From CAJCJE01 sp036494465 (GTDB taxonomy: Bacteria > Actinomycetota > Actinomycetes > Mycobacteriales > Pseudonocardiaceae), in NCBI GenBank assembly GCA_036494465.1, contig DASXOJ010000181.1, positions 6,216-70,215 of the forward strand: a DNA stretch of 64,000 nt. The letters run 5' to 3'. Of the stretch, positions 11,301 to 19,318 are shown one piece after another. The notes under the pieces were generated by a model. It was given only the letters and a program-made list of their open reading frames with translations, ran no database searches and was not told where the DNA came from. The position numbers and the translations under genes are program-made. The first letter of the stretch is position 1. Each line of letters begins with the position of its first letter.

Positions 11301-11713
11301 ATCTCCGGCGTCACCGCCGAATCCGCCGCCACCACATCCGTCTCATCCTCAGCAGCACCCAGCGAATCCGGATCAACCAACCGTTCCAACCGGACACTGC
11401 GCACCTGCACGATCGGGTTCTTCCCACCAGTCCGGCGCAACTCCCGCACCACGCTGTACCGCGTGCCCGCGACATCGAACACCAACCGCACAATGCCCCG
11501 GTTCACCGTCGGCGCCAGCGCGGGCGACACCAAACCCTCGCGATCCCACCGCGCCACCGACCCGTACAACGCGAACGTCAACGCGTCGATCACCGTGCTC
11601 TTACCGGCACCCGTCGGCCCCACCAACGCGAAATAGTCCGCATCGGAGAAAAGCAACGAAGTCGGCTCACGAAACGACGCGAACCCGTTCATCTCCAGCA
11701 AAACCGGCCGCAT
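8339..11713 (-). CDS. sbcC: SbcC/Rad50-type SMC ATPase
   Basis: A 1124-residue SMC-like ATPase. Walker A GPTGAGKST is at about residue 32, Q-loop region VALPQGAFAEFL at about 150, then long Ala/Glu/Arg-rich coiled coils. A zinc hook CPVC lies at about residue 524. The second ATPase half carries the signature VKTLSGGETFQASLALALAL, Walker B SIFLDEGFGTLDE and the His switch VGVITHVA. It tethers DNA ends and powers the Mre11 nuclease. Start ATG overlaps the Mre11 stop by one base (TGATG); its own stop overlaps the NurA start. Length and order are normal for the family. Confidence 0.95.
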   Translation of the reverse strand: MRPVLLEMNGFASFREPTSLLFSDADYFALVGPTGAGKSTVIDALTFALYGSVARWDREGLVSPALAPTVNRGIVRLVFDVAGTRYSVVRELRRTGGKNPIVQVRSVRLERLVDPDSLGAAEDETDVVAADSAVTPEIERLLGLSFKHFCTCVALPQGAFAEFLHATAGERQKILMKLLGLEVYERIQRRANDLARAQGERAAVLGEQLAGFADATPDDLARLAERVAALGELAARVDAAVPGLVAASGAFDEARAAVVAVTEERELVAAVRMPQGIDELAQARRVAVDAAGEAVRAVSSAEAVDKEARTALRNGPDRVVVERVLADWRSLAEVTTALPELEVVAKRARDAQDSAEFAESEATGAADAARAAHEARVRAERDAAAEVERVSRERDLLGAVRVPDGLAGVADAMSRADADLSAAGTRVVEAERADEAARGVLGGLPDAAGLPAAAEHARELAEFCVAQVAGLAERAERGRRLVAARDEVTAAEAALVEAQEALAAADRADRALALRAHLHAGDACPVCAQQVAVVPPVDVPERLDGARRAVEEAQRRVRSATSAVRELEQAETHASATLVAAFGRAEQFRAELAGELPGLSVRSSAEDLGAGRVAAEAAEASLTGRLAERAAAATRASAAERELGAARRAREAAQRAVAAVADAVSDARSRLRSARDPLVALGAPAVDETDVGAGWAALSGWARDALGVRVAELGGLVAAAQELTQEVATATRALAAAEDAAKRARLAGRQAALAEQEARSRFTDASSQREGLAERLAQAPSADAAGEQLAQVAALQQAADAADAGLSAARDAAAGARDRAERVEREVVAARRQLRETRDPLVRFGAPAIDDADLAAGWSALLAWVGEHAGRVGSRIETAQAGAERLAAALRSAEQAVLDDLAAAEVVAGAPVRDRAPVAVATAITSARAEHDELARRLDGAKKLTGEIAAAREQSRVAKQLADLMRSNQFPRWLVASALDTLVEEASRSLVELSGGQFELTHENGDFLVVDHNEAGIPRPVKTLSGGETFQASLALALALSSQLGALAAAGATRLESIFLDEGFGTLDEATLDTVASTLENLASSGSRMVGVITHVAALAERVPVRFVVTRDGNGSHIEQEGLA

Positions 11714-12870
11714 CAGGCACTCGTCTCCTCATCGTGCAACCGCGCGAACAACGCCCCCACCCGGTCATCCGAAATCACGTTCTCCTCGCAGAACGACGCG
11801 AACAACTCACCAGGAGTCCGATCCGCACCCGCCGAACTCGACGACACCTTCCGCGTCGCCGCCACGAACTCCGGATCGATCCTGATCTCCAACGCGTTCG
11901 GCAACCCGTCCTGCACCTCCTCCCGCAACCCCGCCCGGCCCGGCTCCCGCACATACACCCGCAGATAGTCCGCACCGAACTCACCGGCCCGCGCCAGCAA
12001 CTCCGCCACCGTCCCGTGCACCGTCCGCAACCGACGCCCCGCGCCCACCGGCACCTCGGTGATCCGCGCAGGCGTCGACGGCGTCGCCTCCACCACCAAC
12101 ACCACACTCGTGTTGTCCTGCTCGCCGAAATCCACCGCCAACGGCGCACCCGAATAATGCACAGGACACGCCGCCGGAATCGACTGCCTGCGATGCAAGT
12201 GCCCCAACGCCACATAATGCGGATCGCTACCGAACGCCGTCGCAGGCACGTGATACTCGAAAATCGACTGCGCCGCCCGCTCCCCACCACCGAACGCGCC
12301 ACCCGTCACGGTCAGATGCGCCATGATGACGTTGACCGCGTCCGGCGTGAAACCCCCCTTCAACGCCGCGATGATGTCCCGCACCTGCTGGTCGTACTTC
12401 CCGACATGATCAGACGGCGTCCCCGACAACAACTCCGCAGCCCGAATCGCATACCGCTGCGACACGAACGGCAACACCGCCACATTCACCCGCTCACCAG
12501 AACTCCGCGCGGTGAAACTCACCACCCCACCATCAGCAGGCGGCCGCACCGTCCCCACCAACTGAATCCCCGCCGCCAACATCACCGGCCGATACGCGTC
12601 GAACGTCGCAGCATGATCATGATTGCCCGCGATCGCGATCACCTCACACCCGAGATCCCGCAACGCCAGCAACGCCCGCACCACCAACTGCTGCGCCTGC
12701 GCCGACGGCGCCGACGTCTCATACAGATCCCCCGCCACCAACACCGCGTCGACCTGCTCAGACCTCGCGATCCGGTGAATCTCCCGCAACACGTCCCGCT
12801 GCTCGTCAAGCCGGCTCCGGCCCTTCAACGCCTTGCCGACATGCCAGTCCGACGTATGCAGAAACTTCAC
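11713..12870 (-). CDS. sbcD: SbcD/Mre11-type DNA nuclease
   Basis: A 385-residue calcineurin-fold nuclease with every metal motif in place: HTSDWH at residues 5-10, VLVAGDLYE, IAGNHDHA, IMAHLTV and VALGHLHRR. The C-terminal third is the capping domain. The GTG at 12870 was chosen as start because AGGGAAAGG lies six bases before it and the protein then begins directly with the first nuclease strand; a TTG six codons upstream is the alternative. It follows the HerA-like gene by 20 bases and overlaps the Rad50 gene by one base. With Rad50 it should cut and open DNA ends for the HerA-NurA pair. Confidence 0.94.
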   Translation of the reverse strand: MKFLHTSDWHVGKALKGRSRLDEQRDVLREIHRIARSEQVDAVLVAGDLYETSAPSAQAQQLVVRALLALRDLGCEVIAIAGNHDHAATFDAYRPVMLAAGIQLVGTVRPPADGGVVSFTARSSGERVNVAVLPFVSQRYAIRAAELLSGTPSDHVGKYDQQVRDIIAALKGGFTPDAVNVIMAHLTVTGGAFGGGERAAQSIFEYHVPATAFGSDPHYVALGHLHRRQSIPAACPVHYSGAPLAVDFGEQDNTSVVLVVEATPSTPARITEVPVGAGRRLRTVHGTVAELLARAGEFGADYLRVYVREPGRAGLREEVQDGLPNALEIRIDPEFVAATRKVSSSSAGADRTPGELFASFCEENVISDDRVGALFARLHDEETSA

Positions 12871-12890
12871 GAAAACCCTTTCCCTCAAGC

Positions 12891-14636
12891 CTAGAACGGC
12901 GGCGGATCATCCCCGAACGGATCCACATCCGCAGGCAACCCCGCGAACGGATCCGAACCATTCCGCGACGGCGCCCCCACCGACACCGCGGCCGGAACCT
13001 CCCCCGCCTCCGAACCCCGCGTAGCCCACGCCGGAAACGGAAACTCCACCGCCAACGGCACCGGAATCTCCGGCTGCGAAACAAACATCGTCCCCGGCTT
13101 CGCCAACGTCGCCCGAATCCGCTGACTCGCAGGCAAAAACCCATACTCCGGCCGCGACGCCTCCGCGGCGTCCAACCGGCCCACGATCCGCACCGACGAG
13201 TTACTCACAATCCGGCGCTCCACCTCCGACGCCGTCTGCTGCGCACCGATCAAGATCACCCCAAGCGACCGGCCCCGCTCCGCCACATCGAGCAGCACCT
13301 CCTTGATCGGCGACGAACCCTCCCTCGGCGCGTACTTGTTCAACTCGTCCAACATCGTGAACAACAACCCGCCAGGACCAGCGGCCTCCTTGCGCGCCGT
13401 CTCCGCAGACAACGTCACACCCACCACGAACCGCTGCGCCCGCTCCACCAGATTGTGGATATCGACCACCGTGACCTGCTGGTTCTCCGTCGACAACCGA
13501 CGAACAGCCGAATCCGGCAAATCGCCCCGGATCAACCCCGACAACGCTCGCTGACTCGACCGCAACCGGCGCACGAACGCATTGATCGTCCCCGCACCCG
13601 TCACCGGCCCCGCCCACGTCGACCGCGTGTCCTCATCCATCACCCGAGCACAGATCACATCCACCAACTCGGCATACGTCCGGCACAACTCGCCATCGAC
13701 CGTCGCCGCACCGTCCTTACCGGCCGACGACGAATCCAACCGCAACCGGTTCGCGACCTGATGCACCACCATCGTGTACTGGTTGCGCTCATCCTCCGCA
13801 TCCGCGAACACGTACGGCAGCAACTCATCCGCGCAGAACTCCGCGATCGTCCACCAGAACGCTCCCACCCCCGACGTCCGACCAGCCACATGCGGCCGCC
13901 CCGTCAGATCATCCGGCGTCGGCGGAGCAAAGAACCCCACCGAAGCGAACGGCTCAGCAGGCAACCCCAACGCCGCGTACTCCGCCCGCAGATCCCCGTC
14001 CAAGCGCACATTCGGCCGGTCGAGGAACAACAAATCCTCGCCCTTCACCGAAAAGATCAACGCCTTCGCATTGTGCACGTCCCGCAGCGCACCGCCACGA
14101 AAGATCGAATGCAACAAGAACAACGCGAACGACGTCTTCGTCGCCACCCCCGACACACCACTGATGCTCACATGCGCACCACGCGTGCCATCCAAAAAGT
14201 CCATGTTCAGATAGATCGGCTCGCCGTCCCGCCCCTGCCCGACCGCGACCTTCCGCTCCATCTTGTCGAAATACAACGCCTGCGCGCGCTCGTCACCCGT
14301 CGCCCGGTACACCGCCGAACCCGGCACCGGCGGCACATACCGCTCCGGCTGCACCCGCGTCGTCGCGATCTCCGCCGTCTCCTGCACCTGCGCGGGCAAC
14401 ACCCCCGCCGAGATCAGGAACACGTCACTGGCGAAACTCGCACCCTCGTGCCGAGCGGTCACCTGCGTGACCACCCCCGACGTCAACACCGGCTCCCCAC
14501 CAGGAATCGCGCGCGTCGTGACAACCACGTCGTCGAGTTGCAGATAGGCATCCGGACCGACCGCGACGTGAAAAACCAGCGGAGTGGAATCCTCAACACC
14601 GGAAACGCGACCGACGATCACCTTCTCCTGATCCAC
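12891..14636 (-). CDS. herA: HerA/FtsK-like DNA translocase ATPase
   Basis: A 581-residue ATPase. Residues about 1-110 form a beta-barrel of the HerA HAS type (GRVSGVEDSTPLVFHV at the start). The RecA-like core has a P-loop-like SISGVSGVATKTSF (about 168-181) in which Thr replaces the Gly before the Lys; Walker B is LLFTMLDELNKYAP; and the arginine-finger region IGAQQTASEVERRIVSNSS followed by VRIVGRLD matches HerA. The last 60 residues are Pro/Asp-rich and probably disordered. It heads the operon HerA, Mre11, Rad50, NurA. Known HerA hexamers pump DNA for NurA. The Thr in the P-loop is unusual, but the Lys-Thr pair that binds the phosphates remains. Confidence 0.82.
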   Translation of the reverse strand: MDQEKVIVGRVSGVEDSTPLVFHVAVGPDAYLQLDDVVVTTRAIPGGEPVLTSGVVTQVTARHEGASFASDVFLISAGVLPAQVQETAEIATTRVQPERYVPPVPGSAVYRATGDERAQALYFDKMERKVAVGQGRDGEPIYLNMDFLDGTRGAHVSISGVSGVATKTSFALFLLHSIFRGGALRDVHNAKALIFSVKGEDLLFLDRPNVRLDGDLRAEYAALGLPAEPFASVGFFAPPTPDDLTGRPHVAGRTSGVGAFWWTIAEFCADELLPYVFADAEDERNQYTMVVHQVANRLRLDSSSAGKDGAATVDGELCRTYAELVDVICARVMDEDTRSTWAGPVTGAGTINAFVRRLRSSQRALSGLIRGDLPDSAVRRLSTENQQVTVVDIHNLVERAQRFVVGVTLSAETARKEAAGPGGLLFTMLDELNKYAPREGSSPIKEVLLDVAERGRSLGVILIGAQQTASEVERRIVSNSSVRIVGRLDAAEASRPEYGFLPASQRIRATLAKPGTMFVSQPEIPVPLAVEFPFPAWATRGSEAGEVPAAVSVGAPSRNGSDPFAGLPADVDPFGDDPPPF

Positions 14637-14966
14637 AATCCTCCTGTCAGGTCGGCTCGCCGAAGACTAGTCCGTCGCCCCCGCGAACACCCACCCGACA
14701 CACCCTTGCCCACCCGAGGACCATGGCCCAATGCGACGTCTACGGTGGTTGAGCGCGGCAGCCTGGATCGTCAGCTGGCGCATCGTCTACCTGGAAATCT
14801 TCCGCTGGCACCACATGAGCCGAACCCTGCGCTTCACCGGCCCGCCCGGCGCCAGACCCGGCCTCCCCGTTCGCGCGATCCGCGTCGTGGCGATCGCCGC
14901 ACCCGTTGCGTTCCTGGCAAGTTCTTTTTTTGGACCCGAAGAGACTGACTTCAGTCCTCACTGAAC
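14637..14966. other. Gap with promoter region of the HerA operon and a doubtful small ORF
   Basis: About 330 bases between the HerA-like and DUF2264 genes, both on the minus strand. It must hold the promoter of the HerA operon. Its right end is AT-rich and carries a short palindrome ACTGACTTCAGT (14944-14955) next to one copy of a repeat that flanks the DUF2264 gene. A small plus-strand frame (14731-14964) is listed separately. Confidence 0.4.
14731..14964 (+). CDS. Doubtful small protein, 77 residues
   Basis: An ATG frame of 77 residues reading MRRLRWLSAAAWIVSWRIVY at the start and ending PEETDFSPH. It has a weakly hydrophobic N-terminus and a second hydrophobic stretch (VVAIAAPVAFLASSFF), so it could be a small membrane protein. 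A GAGGA lies about 14 bases upstream, too far for a good ribosome binding site. No family recognised. It lies divergent to the HerA operon. Confidence 0.3.
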   Translation: MRRLRWLSAAAWIVSWRIVYLEIFRWHHMSRTLRFTGPPGARPGLPVRAIRVVAIAAPVAFLASSFFGPEETDFSPH

Positions 14967-14978
14967 TCATAGTACTAA
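14960..14978. repeat. Copy A of an AT-rich repeat flanking the DUF2264 gene
   Basis: ACTGAACTCATAGTACTAA on the plus strand. It covers the DUF2264 stop codon. Eighteen bases align in order with copy B (16916-16937) when short gaps are allowed. Confidence 0.4.
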
Positions 14979-16871
14979 ATTCTCAACGGCCCCATCGGCC
15001 CACCGCACCGTCACCGACCGCCCCGCAACCTCAACCCCGGCACCCGACAAATCCACCCCCACCCCCGACAACACCACCAACGCCGCATACACCTCCCCCA
15101 CCAGCACCGGCTCAGCGCCGACCACCCACGGCGTCGCCGACACCGCCCCCATCGGATTGCGCCCCTCCCCGCGCGACCACCCCGCCATCGACAACCCCCG
15201 CAGCCCCACCACCGTGCTGGTCAACCCGTCCGCACGCCGGCACGTCGCCGACGCGCCAGCCACCTCCACGGCCGGCTCCGCCTCGTCCGCGATCGCCCAA
15301 CCGCCCATCCGCAGCCACAACGAACCAACCTCGCTCGACTCCTCCACCAGCGCCAACCGCACCTCGACCGCGCCCCGCAACACCGAAGCCGACGTCACCT
15401 CCGGCCCCGCCACCCACTCCCCCGACTCGGTCACCGGCCCCCACGGCTCCGGCGGCACGCCCACCGGCCAATGCGCCCGCGAACGCGACACCGCCGCCCG
15501 ATCCTGGATCCGCACCGGCCGAACCGGACGCCGATGCGACACCGCGCCAGCGTCCGTCAGCAACGCGATGTGCGAATCGACCGGACGCACCAACTCCATC
15601 TCCGGCGCCGCATGCGAAGAAAACCCGTACCGCGCATACTCCGGCTCGTCCACGCTCGGCCGACTCAACGGCGCGTGATCGGGACCGTGCGCGGCCACCC
15701 GCACCACCCCGTCCGCCGCCGTACCCGACACCAGCCAACCCGGCCGCGCCAACCGCACCGCGACATCGCCCTGCTCGATCGCGAGCGGCTCCTCCACGTC
15801 CGTCCACACCGGATGGTCGGCAGGCAGAACCAAACCGGCGAACGCCTTGCTCGCCCAGTACGGTGACCCCGGCCCCGAATACGGCTGGCGCATCAAGGGA
15901 AACGCACCGTGCCACCCCAGCGACAGCAACCCCGCGTCGTCGAAGCACCCGTTCGACACAAAATGTCGCACCACCCCACTCGCCAACCGCCGCGTCCGCC
16001 CGGCAGACAACGGCGACGCGTCGAAGATCGCGCCCATCCAGAACGGCGCCAGCATCGCGAACCGGTACGTCAACGACCGCCCCTGGAACACCGGCGACCC
16101 ATCCGCGCCGATCAGGTGCTGCGCGTCGGCCAGATAGCGGCACAGCCGGGCCTGGTACCTGTGCAGCAACGGATCCGCGGCCGGTCCGGTCATCCGGCAG
16201 TACCACAAGGGATAGAAATGCATCGCCCAACCGCTGTAGTAATCGAAGTTGCGCAGCCCTTCCGCGCGATCGGTCCCGTCCGAGTACCAGCCATCGCCCA
16301 CGTACCAGGCTTCGGTACGGTCCAGCGTCCGCTCGATGTCCGCCGCCGACCACGGCCCGCCGACCGAGCGCAGGAACGCCTCGATGATCGCCTGGAACCA
16401 GGTCCAGTTGTTCTCCCAGATCGGGTCGCCGATGATCGCCGCCAACCACTCGATCACCCGCTGCCGCACCGAATCCGTCAGCCGATCCCACACCAACGGC
16501 CGCGTTTCGTGCAGAGCCAGCGCGATCGACGCGGCCTCGACCTTCGCCTGGGCGCCTTCGGCAAACGTCGGCCAGCGTTCCGGCGAGTGCGGATCGGTCC
16601 CGGCAGCCAGACCGGCCGCGTACCACTCGGCCAGGTCACCGCGATCCGATTGGGACATCCGAAAAGCCGCCAGCAGGAAGGTCCGCGCGAACCCCTCAAG
16701 ACCGTCGCTGCGCTCCCCCGACCGGCTCGCCGGGCCGGGCAGGTTGATCAACGCGTGCCCGGGTGTCGCGTAAGGCCGCACCGCCGCGAGCATCCGATCG
16801 GCAAGGTCTTCCCAGTTCCGCCGAGTCCACCCCGTGTACGGCGAGTTGTCCTCGACCGGCTCGTCGCTCAT
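14967..16871 (-). CDS. DUF2264 domain protein
   Basis: A protein of about 634 residues covering the whole DUF2264 family: an N-terminal alpha/alpha-barrel (motifs NWEDLADRML, INLPGPASRSG, ENNWTWFQ, NFDYYSGWAMHFYPLWY and GRSLTYRFA) and a C-terminal beta-rich part. The fold is shared with carbohydrate-active enzymes; the substrate is unknown. The ATG at 16871 is preferred because homologues begin shortly before NWEDLADRM; an in-frame ATG at 16910 is an alternative without a ribosome binding site. The last codons (TTA GTA CTA TGA) are AT-rich and unlike the rest of the gene. It lies 62 bases after the AlkB gene on the same strand. Confidence 0.85.
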   Translation of the reverse strand: MSDEPVEDNSPYTGWTRRNWEDLADRMLAAVRPYATPGHALINLPGPASRSGERSDGLEGFARTFLLAAFRMSQSDRGDLAEWYAAGLAAGTDPHSPERWPTFAEGAQAKVEAASIALALHETRPLVWDRLTDSVRQRVIEWLAAIIGDPIWENNWTWFQAIIEAFLRSVGGPWSAADIERTLDRTEAWYVGDGWYSDGTDRAEGLRNFDYYSGWAMHFYPLWYCRMTGPAADPLLHRYQARLCRYLADAQHLIGADGSPVFQGRSLTYRFAMLAPFWMGAIFDASPLSAGRTRRLASGVVRHFVSNGCFDDAGLLSLGWHGAFPLMRQPYSGPGSPYWASKAFAGLVLPADHPVWTDVEEPLAIEQGDVAVRLARPGWLVSGTAADGVVRVAAHGPDHAPLSRPSVDEPEYARYGFSSHAAPEMELVRPVDSHIALLTDAGAVSHRRPVRPVRIQDRAAVSRSRAHWPVGVPPEPWGPVTESGEWVAGPEVTSASVLRGAVEVRLALVEESSEVGSLWLRMGGWAIADEAEPAVEVAGASATCRRADGLTSTVVGLRGLSMAGWSRGEGRNPMGAVSATPWVVGAEPVLVGEVYAALVVLSGVGVDLSGAGVEVAGRSVTVRWADGAVENLVL

Positions 16872-16915
16872 GGCCTCATCGTATGAGCCGTTGCGGAACA
16901 TCAATTTCATTCGAT

Positions 16916-16937
16916 ACTGAAGCTATAGTATTACTAA
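16916..16937. repeat. Copy B of an AT-rich repeat flanking the DUF2264 gene
   Basis: Reads ACTGAAGCTATAGTA followed by TTACTAA. It lies between the AlkB stop (which it covers) and the DUF2264 start, where a promoter is expected. The minus strand contains TAATACTATAG, a possible -10 region. Confidence 0.4.
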
Positions 16938-17569
16938 CGCACGCCGCGCGGACGGAACTGGATACTGATCCTTGGCGCGACCGGCTTGCCACTCTTGGGA
17001 ATCGCGTGTTCCCAGGTGCGCTGGCAGGAGCCGCCCATCACGATCAGGTCGCCGTGGCCCAGCGAATGCCGGATGACCTCGCCCCCGCCGCGCGGGCGCA
17101 ACAACAGCGGTCGCGGTGCGCCGACCGACACGATCGCGACCATCGTGTCCTCGGTACTTCCCCGGCCGATCGTGTCACCGTGCCAGGCGACGCTGTCCCG
17201 GCCGTCGCGATAACAGCACAAGCCCGCTGTGCGGAACGGTTCGCCGAGTTCGTCGCGGTAGTGCGCGGTCAGCGCGTCGCGCGCCTGGTCGAGAACCGGA
17301 TGCGGCAGCGTCGCGTCCTCCGGGTAATAGGCGAGCAACCGGGGCACGTCGACGACTCGGTCGTACATGGCGCGGCGTTCTTCCCGCCACGGCACCCCAG
17401 TCATCAGCCAGTCGAACAGCGCCGCCGCGCCGGTGAACCAACCGGGCAGCACGTCGATCCACGCGCCAGCGCTCAGCGTGGTGCGGCGGGCCGTGGCGAG
17501 CGTGCGGAACCCGATCGACTCGATGTCGTCGAACTGATCCAGCAACGAACCCTGCATCGGCAGCACCAT
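16934..17569 (-). CDS. alkB: AlkB-family Fe(II)/2-oxoglutarate DNA-repair dioxygenase
   Basis: A 211-residue AlkB-type dioxygenase that would reverse alkyl damage on bases. The iron ligands are in SVAWHGDTIGR (His-x-Asp, about residue 130) and, downstream, the His of GSCQRTWEHAIPK; the 2-oxoglutarate-binding Arg pair lies in PRISIQFRPRG near the C-terminus. The ATG at 17569 was chosen because GGGTAGGG lies eight bases before it; a GTG three codons earlier overlaps that site. It is alone with its own upstream gap. Full length for the short AlkB family. Confidence 0.88.
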   Translation of the reverse strand: MVLPMQGSLLDQFDDIESIGFRTLATARRTTLSAGAWIDVLPGWFTGAAALFDWLMTGVPWREERRAMYDRVVDVPRLLAYYPEDATLPHPVLDQARDALTAHYRDELGEPFRTAGLCCYRDGRDSVAWHGDTIGRGSTEDTMVAIVSVGAPRPLLLRPRGGGEVIRHSLGHGDLIVMGGSCQRTWEHAIPKSGKPVAPRISIQFRPRGVR

Positions 17570-17618
17570 GGCCGACACCCTACCCCATTTTCGAACATGC
17601 GTTCGAACGGACTCGTCA

Positions 17619-18101
17619 TCATGCTGGCTCTGCGACGAGGTCGGCCAAGTGGTGCAGGGAGTTGATGAGGTGGTCGGGGCCGAAGGGCGGGAAGTGAATG
17701 CCGCGGTCCCGGATGTACTGCGGCACGGCCGACCAGTCGTAGGTGAGCGTGACAGCGGTTTCGGACGGGCCGAGCAGCGCCAGGTCGTAGCGCCAGAGCC
17801 AGCCGCCGAACTCGAAGTCGCCGCCGCCCTTGTCCTGGCCGGTCAGCCAGCCGATGGCGCGCGGCGGCTGGAACACCTGGACCTTGTTGACGGTCTGGTA
17901 GTTCCCGTCGGGGTGGCCCGCGTGGTACATGCCCATCCGGAAGATCTGGCCGAGTCCGGTCAGCGGCATCAGGTCCACGGATTCCTGGACCCAGCCGGTG
18001 CCGTCGATCGAGGCATGCCGGGTCGGGTCCGCGAGCACCGCGAACACCCGCGCGACAGGCTCGGCGACGGTCAGGGTGGCGCGCACGTTCTCCTGATCCA
18101 C
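17619..18101 (-). CDS. SRPBCC-family (START/polyketide cyclase-like) protein
   Basis: About 160 residues with the helix-grip fold pattern: ATLTVAEPVARVFAVLADPTR at the start, a central VQVFQPPRAIGWLTG and a long C-terminal helix. Such proteins bind small hydrophobic ligands; no ligand can be named. Several starts are possible: the GTG at 18101 has GAGGAG ten bases upstream, whereas ATGs at 18119 and 18122 or the GTG at 18164 lack one. The divergent neighbour at 18209 favours a short version because room is needed for promoters. Confidence 0.75.
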   Translation of the reverse strand: MDQENVRATLTVAEPVARVFAVLADPTRHASIDGTGWVQESVDLMPLTGLGQIFRMGMYHAGHPDGNYQTVNKVQVFQPPRAIGWLTGQDKGGGDFEFGGWLWRYDLALLGPSETAVTLTYDWSAVPQYIRDRGIHFPPFGPDHLINSLHHLADLVAEPA

Positions 18102-18208
18102 GGTGTCCACACTCCTCATCATCTCGTGCCGTATCTGTAGACCGCGCTGCGACGCCGAAGTCATCGGTCCTGCGGGCGAAATCCTCGCCGAGGGACCACG
18201 ATGGCCGG

Positions 18209-18769
18209 GTGAACGATCAACCTGGGCGCTGGACGCGGGCGACGGTCTACCCGGACATGTGGCTGGATCCGGACGACGATCCGCGCGACAGCGAGTACGT
18301 GAGTCCGGACGGCGAGTTGCCGACGTTGCTGGACTACCTGAAGAACTACCGGCTCACGCTGTTGATGAAGTGCGCGGAGCTGAGCCCGGAGCAGTTGGCT
18401 CGCCGGTCGGTGCCGCCGTCGACCATGTCGCTGCTCGGGTTGCTGCGACACCTCGCCGAGGTGGAGCGGGACTGGCGCGGCTGGATCCGACCTGAGGGTC
18501 CGCTGCCGAAACTCTACGGTCCGCATGACGCCGATTTCGACGGCGCGGTTGCCGATCAGGCGATCGTCGATGCCGCGTACGCCGACCTGGCACGCGAGCA
18601 GGCCGCGACCGACGCGGCATTGGCCGGGCACCCGGATCTGGGTGTGCGCCTTGGCAAGGCCGGGATCGCGGTCCGGGAGCTACACGTGCACCGGATCGAC
18701 GAGTACGCGCGGCACTGCGGGCACGCGGATCTGCTGCGCGAGTGCGTCGACGGCCGGGTCGGCCAGTGA
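18209..18769 (+). CDS. DinB/DUF664-family protein
   Basis: A 186-residue protein of the DinB-like four-helix family (DUF664). It shows LTLLMKCAELSPEQLARR, then LGLLRHLAEVERDWRGWI with the first conserved metal-type His, and the later VRELHVHRIDEYARHCGHADLLRE with the remaining His residues. Members often bind a metal and act as thiol (mycothiol) transferases; this activity is only suggested by family. GTG start; GAGGGA lies 14 bases upstream, a loose spacing. It ends two bases before the stop of a convergent DinB-type gene. Confidence 0.82.
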   Translation: MNDQPGRWTRATVYPDMWLDPDDDPRDSEYVSPDGELPTLLDYLKNYRLTLLMKCAELSPEQLARRSVPPSTMSLLGLLRHLAEVERDWRGWIRPEGPLPKLYGPHDADFDGAVADQAIVDAAYADLAREQAATDAALAGHPDLGVRLGKAGIAVRELHVHRIDEYARHCGHADLLRECVDGRVGQ

Positions 18770-18770
18770 G

Positions 18771-19292
18771 CTAGTTGGCTTGCACGGCGAGGCCGGTCGG
18801 TTGGTCGGCTTGCACGAACCACTGGTTGCCGTCGATGAGTTCGCGGGCCGCGTCGAGATGTCCGGCGTGGCAGGCGGTTTCGGTGATGACGTGCACCAGC
18901 ACCTCGTAGTTGGTGTCCAGGCGCCAGTCGCCGAACTGGTCGCCGGGCCACCACGCGGGGGCGGCGTCCAGGTCGGTCGCGGCGAGGACGGCGTCGGCCA
19001 GTTCGACCTGCTTGCGGTAGTTGGCGAGGATCTTCTCGGCGGGCACGCCGGGGTCGACCTGCCAGGCGTCGGCGATGAGGTCGAGTTCGGCGATGGCATC
19101 GGGTTGGCCGTCGATCACCGCGCGGAACCAGAACAGTTCGACGTCCAGGGCGAGGTGGTTGATCAGGCCCGCGCAGGTCCAGCCGGAGGGCAGCGCTGGA
19201 CGGCGCAGGTCCGCGTCGGTGAGGCCGGCGACGACGCCGAGCACGTGTCTGCGCTGGCTGGTGAGTGTGCCGATCAGGTGCCGCGACCGCAT
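18771..19292 (-). CDS. DinB/mycothiol-dependent transferase-like protein
   Basis: A 173-residue four-helix protein of the DinB superfamily. WTCAGLINHLALDVELFWFR carries the first His, and ETACHAGHLDAARELIDG is the conserved C-terminal His-x-x-His motif. GGGGG lies six bases before the ATG at 19292, which decides this start over upstream ones. It is convergent with another DinB-type gene but the two proteins are only distantly alike. Likely a metal- and thiol-dependent detoxifying enzyme; substrate unknown. Confidence 0.85.
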   Translation of the reverse strand: MRSRHLIGTLTSQRRHVLGVVAGLTDADLRRPALPSGWTCAGLINHLALDVELFWFRAVIDGQPDAIAELDLIADAWQVDPGVPAEKILANYRKQVELADAVLAATDLDAAPAWWPGDQFGDWRLDTNYEVLVHVITETACHAGHLDAARELIDGNQWFVQADQPTGLAVQAN

Positions 19293-19318
19293 GTGGTGCC
19301 CCCTCAGGTTGGTGGGCA

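Noticed and set aside
8363..11968. A 1201-residue open frame on the plus strand opposite the Rad50 gene
   Set aside because: It is rich in Arg, Pro and His only, without any motif, and mirrors the third-position GC bias of the real gene on the other strand. The same holds for long frames opposite the DUF4173 protein (3890-5764), the first acyl-CoA dehydrogenase (1020-2303), SARP (41242-44103) and EccC (58547-62509).
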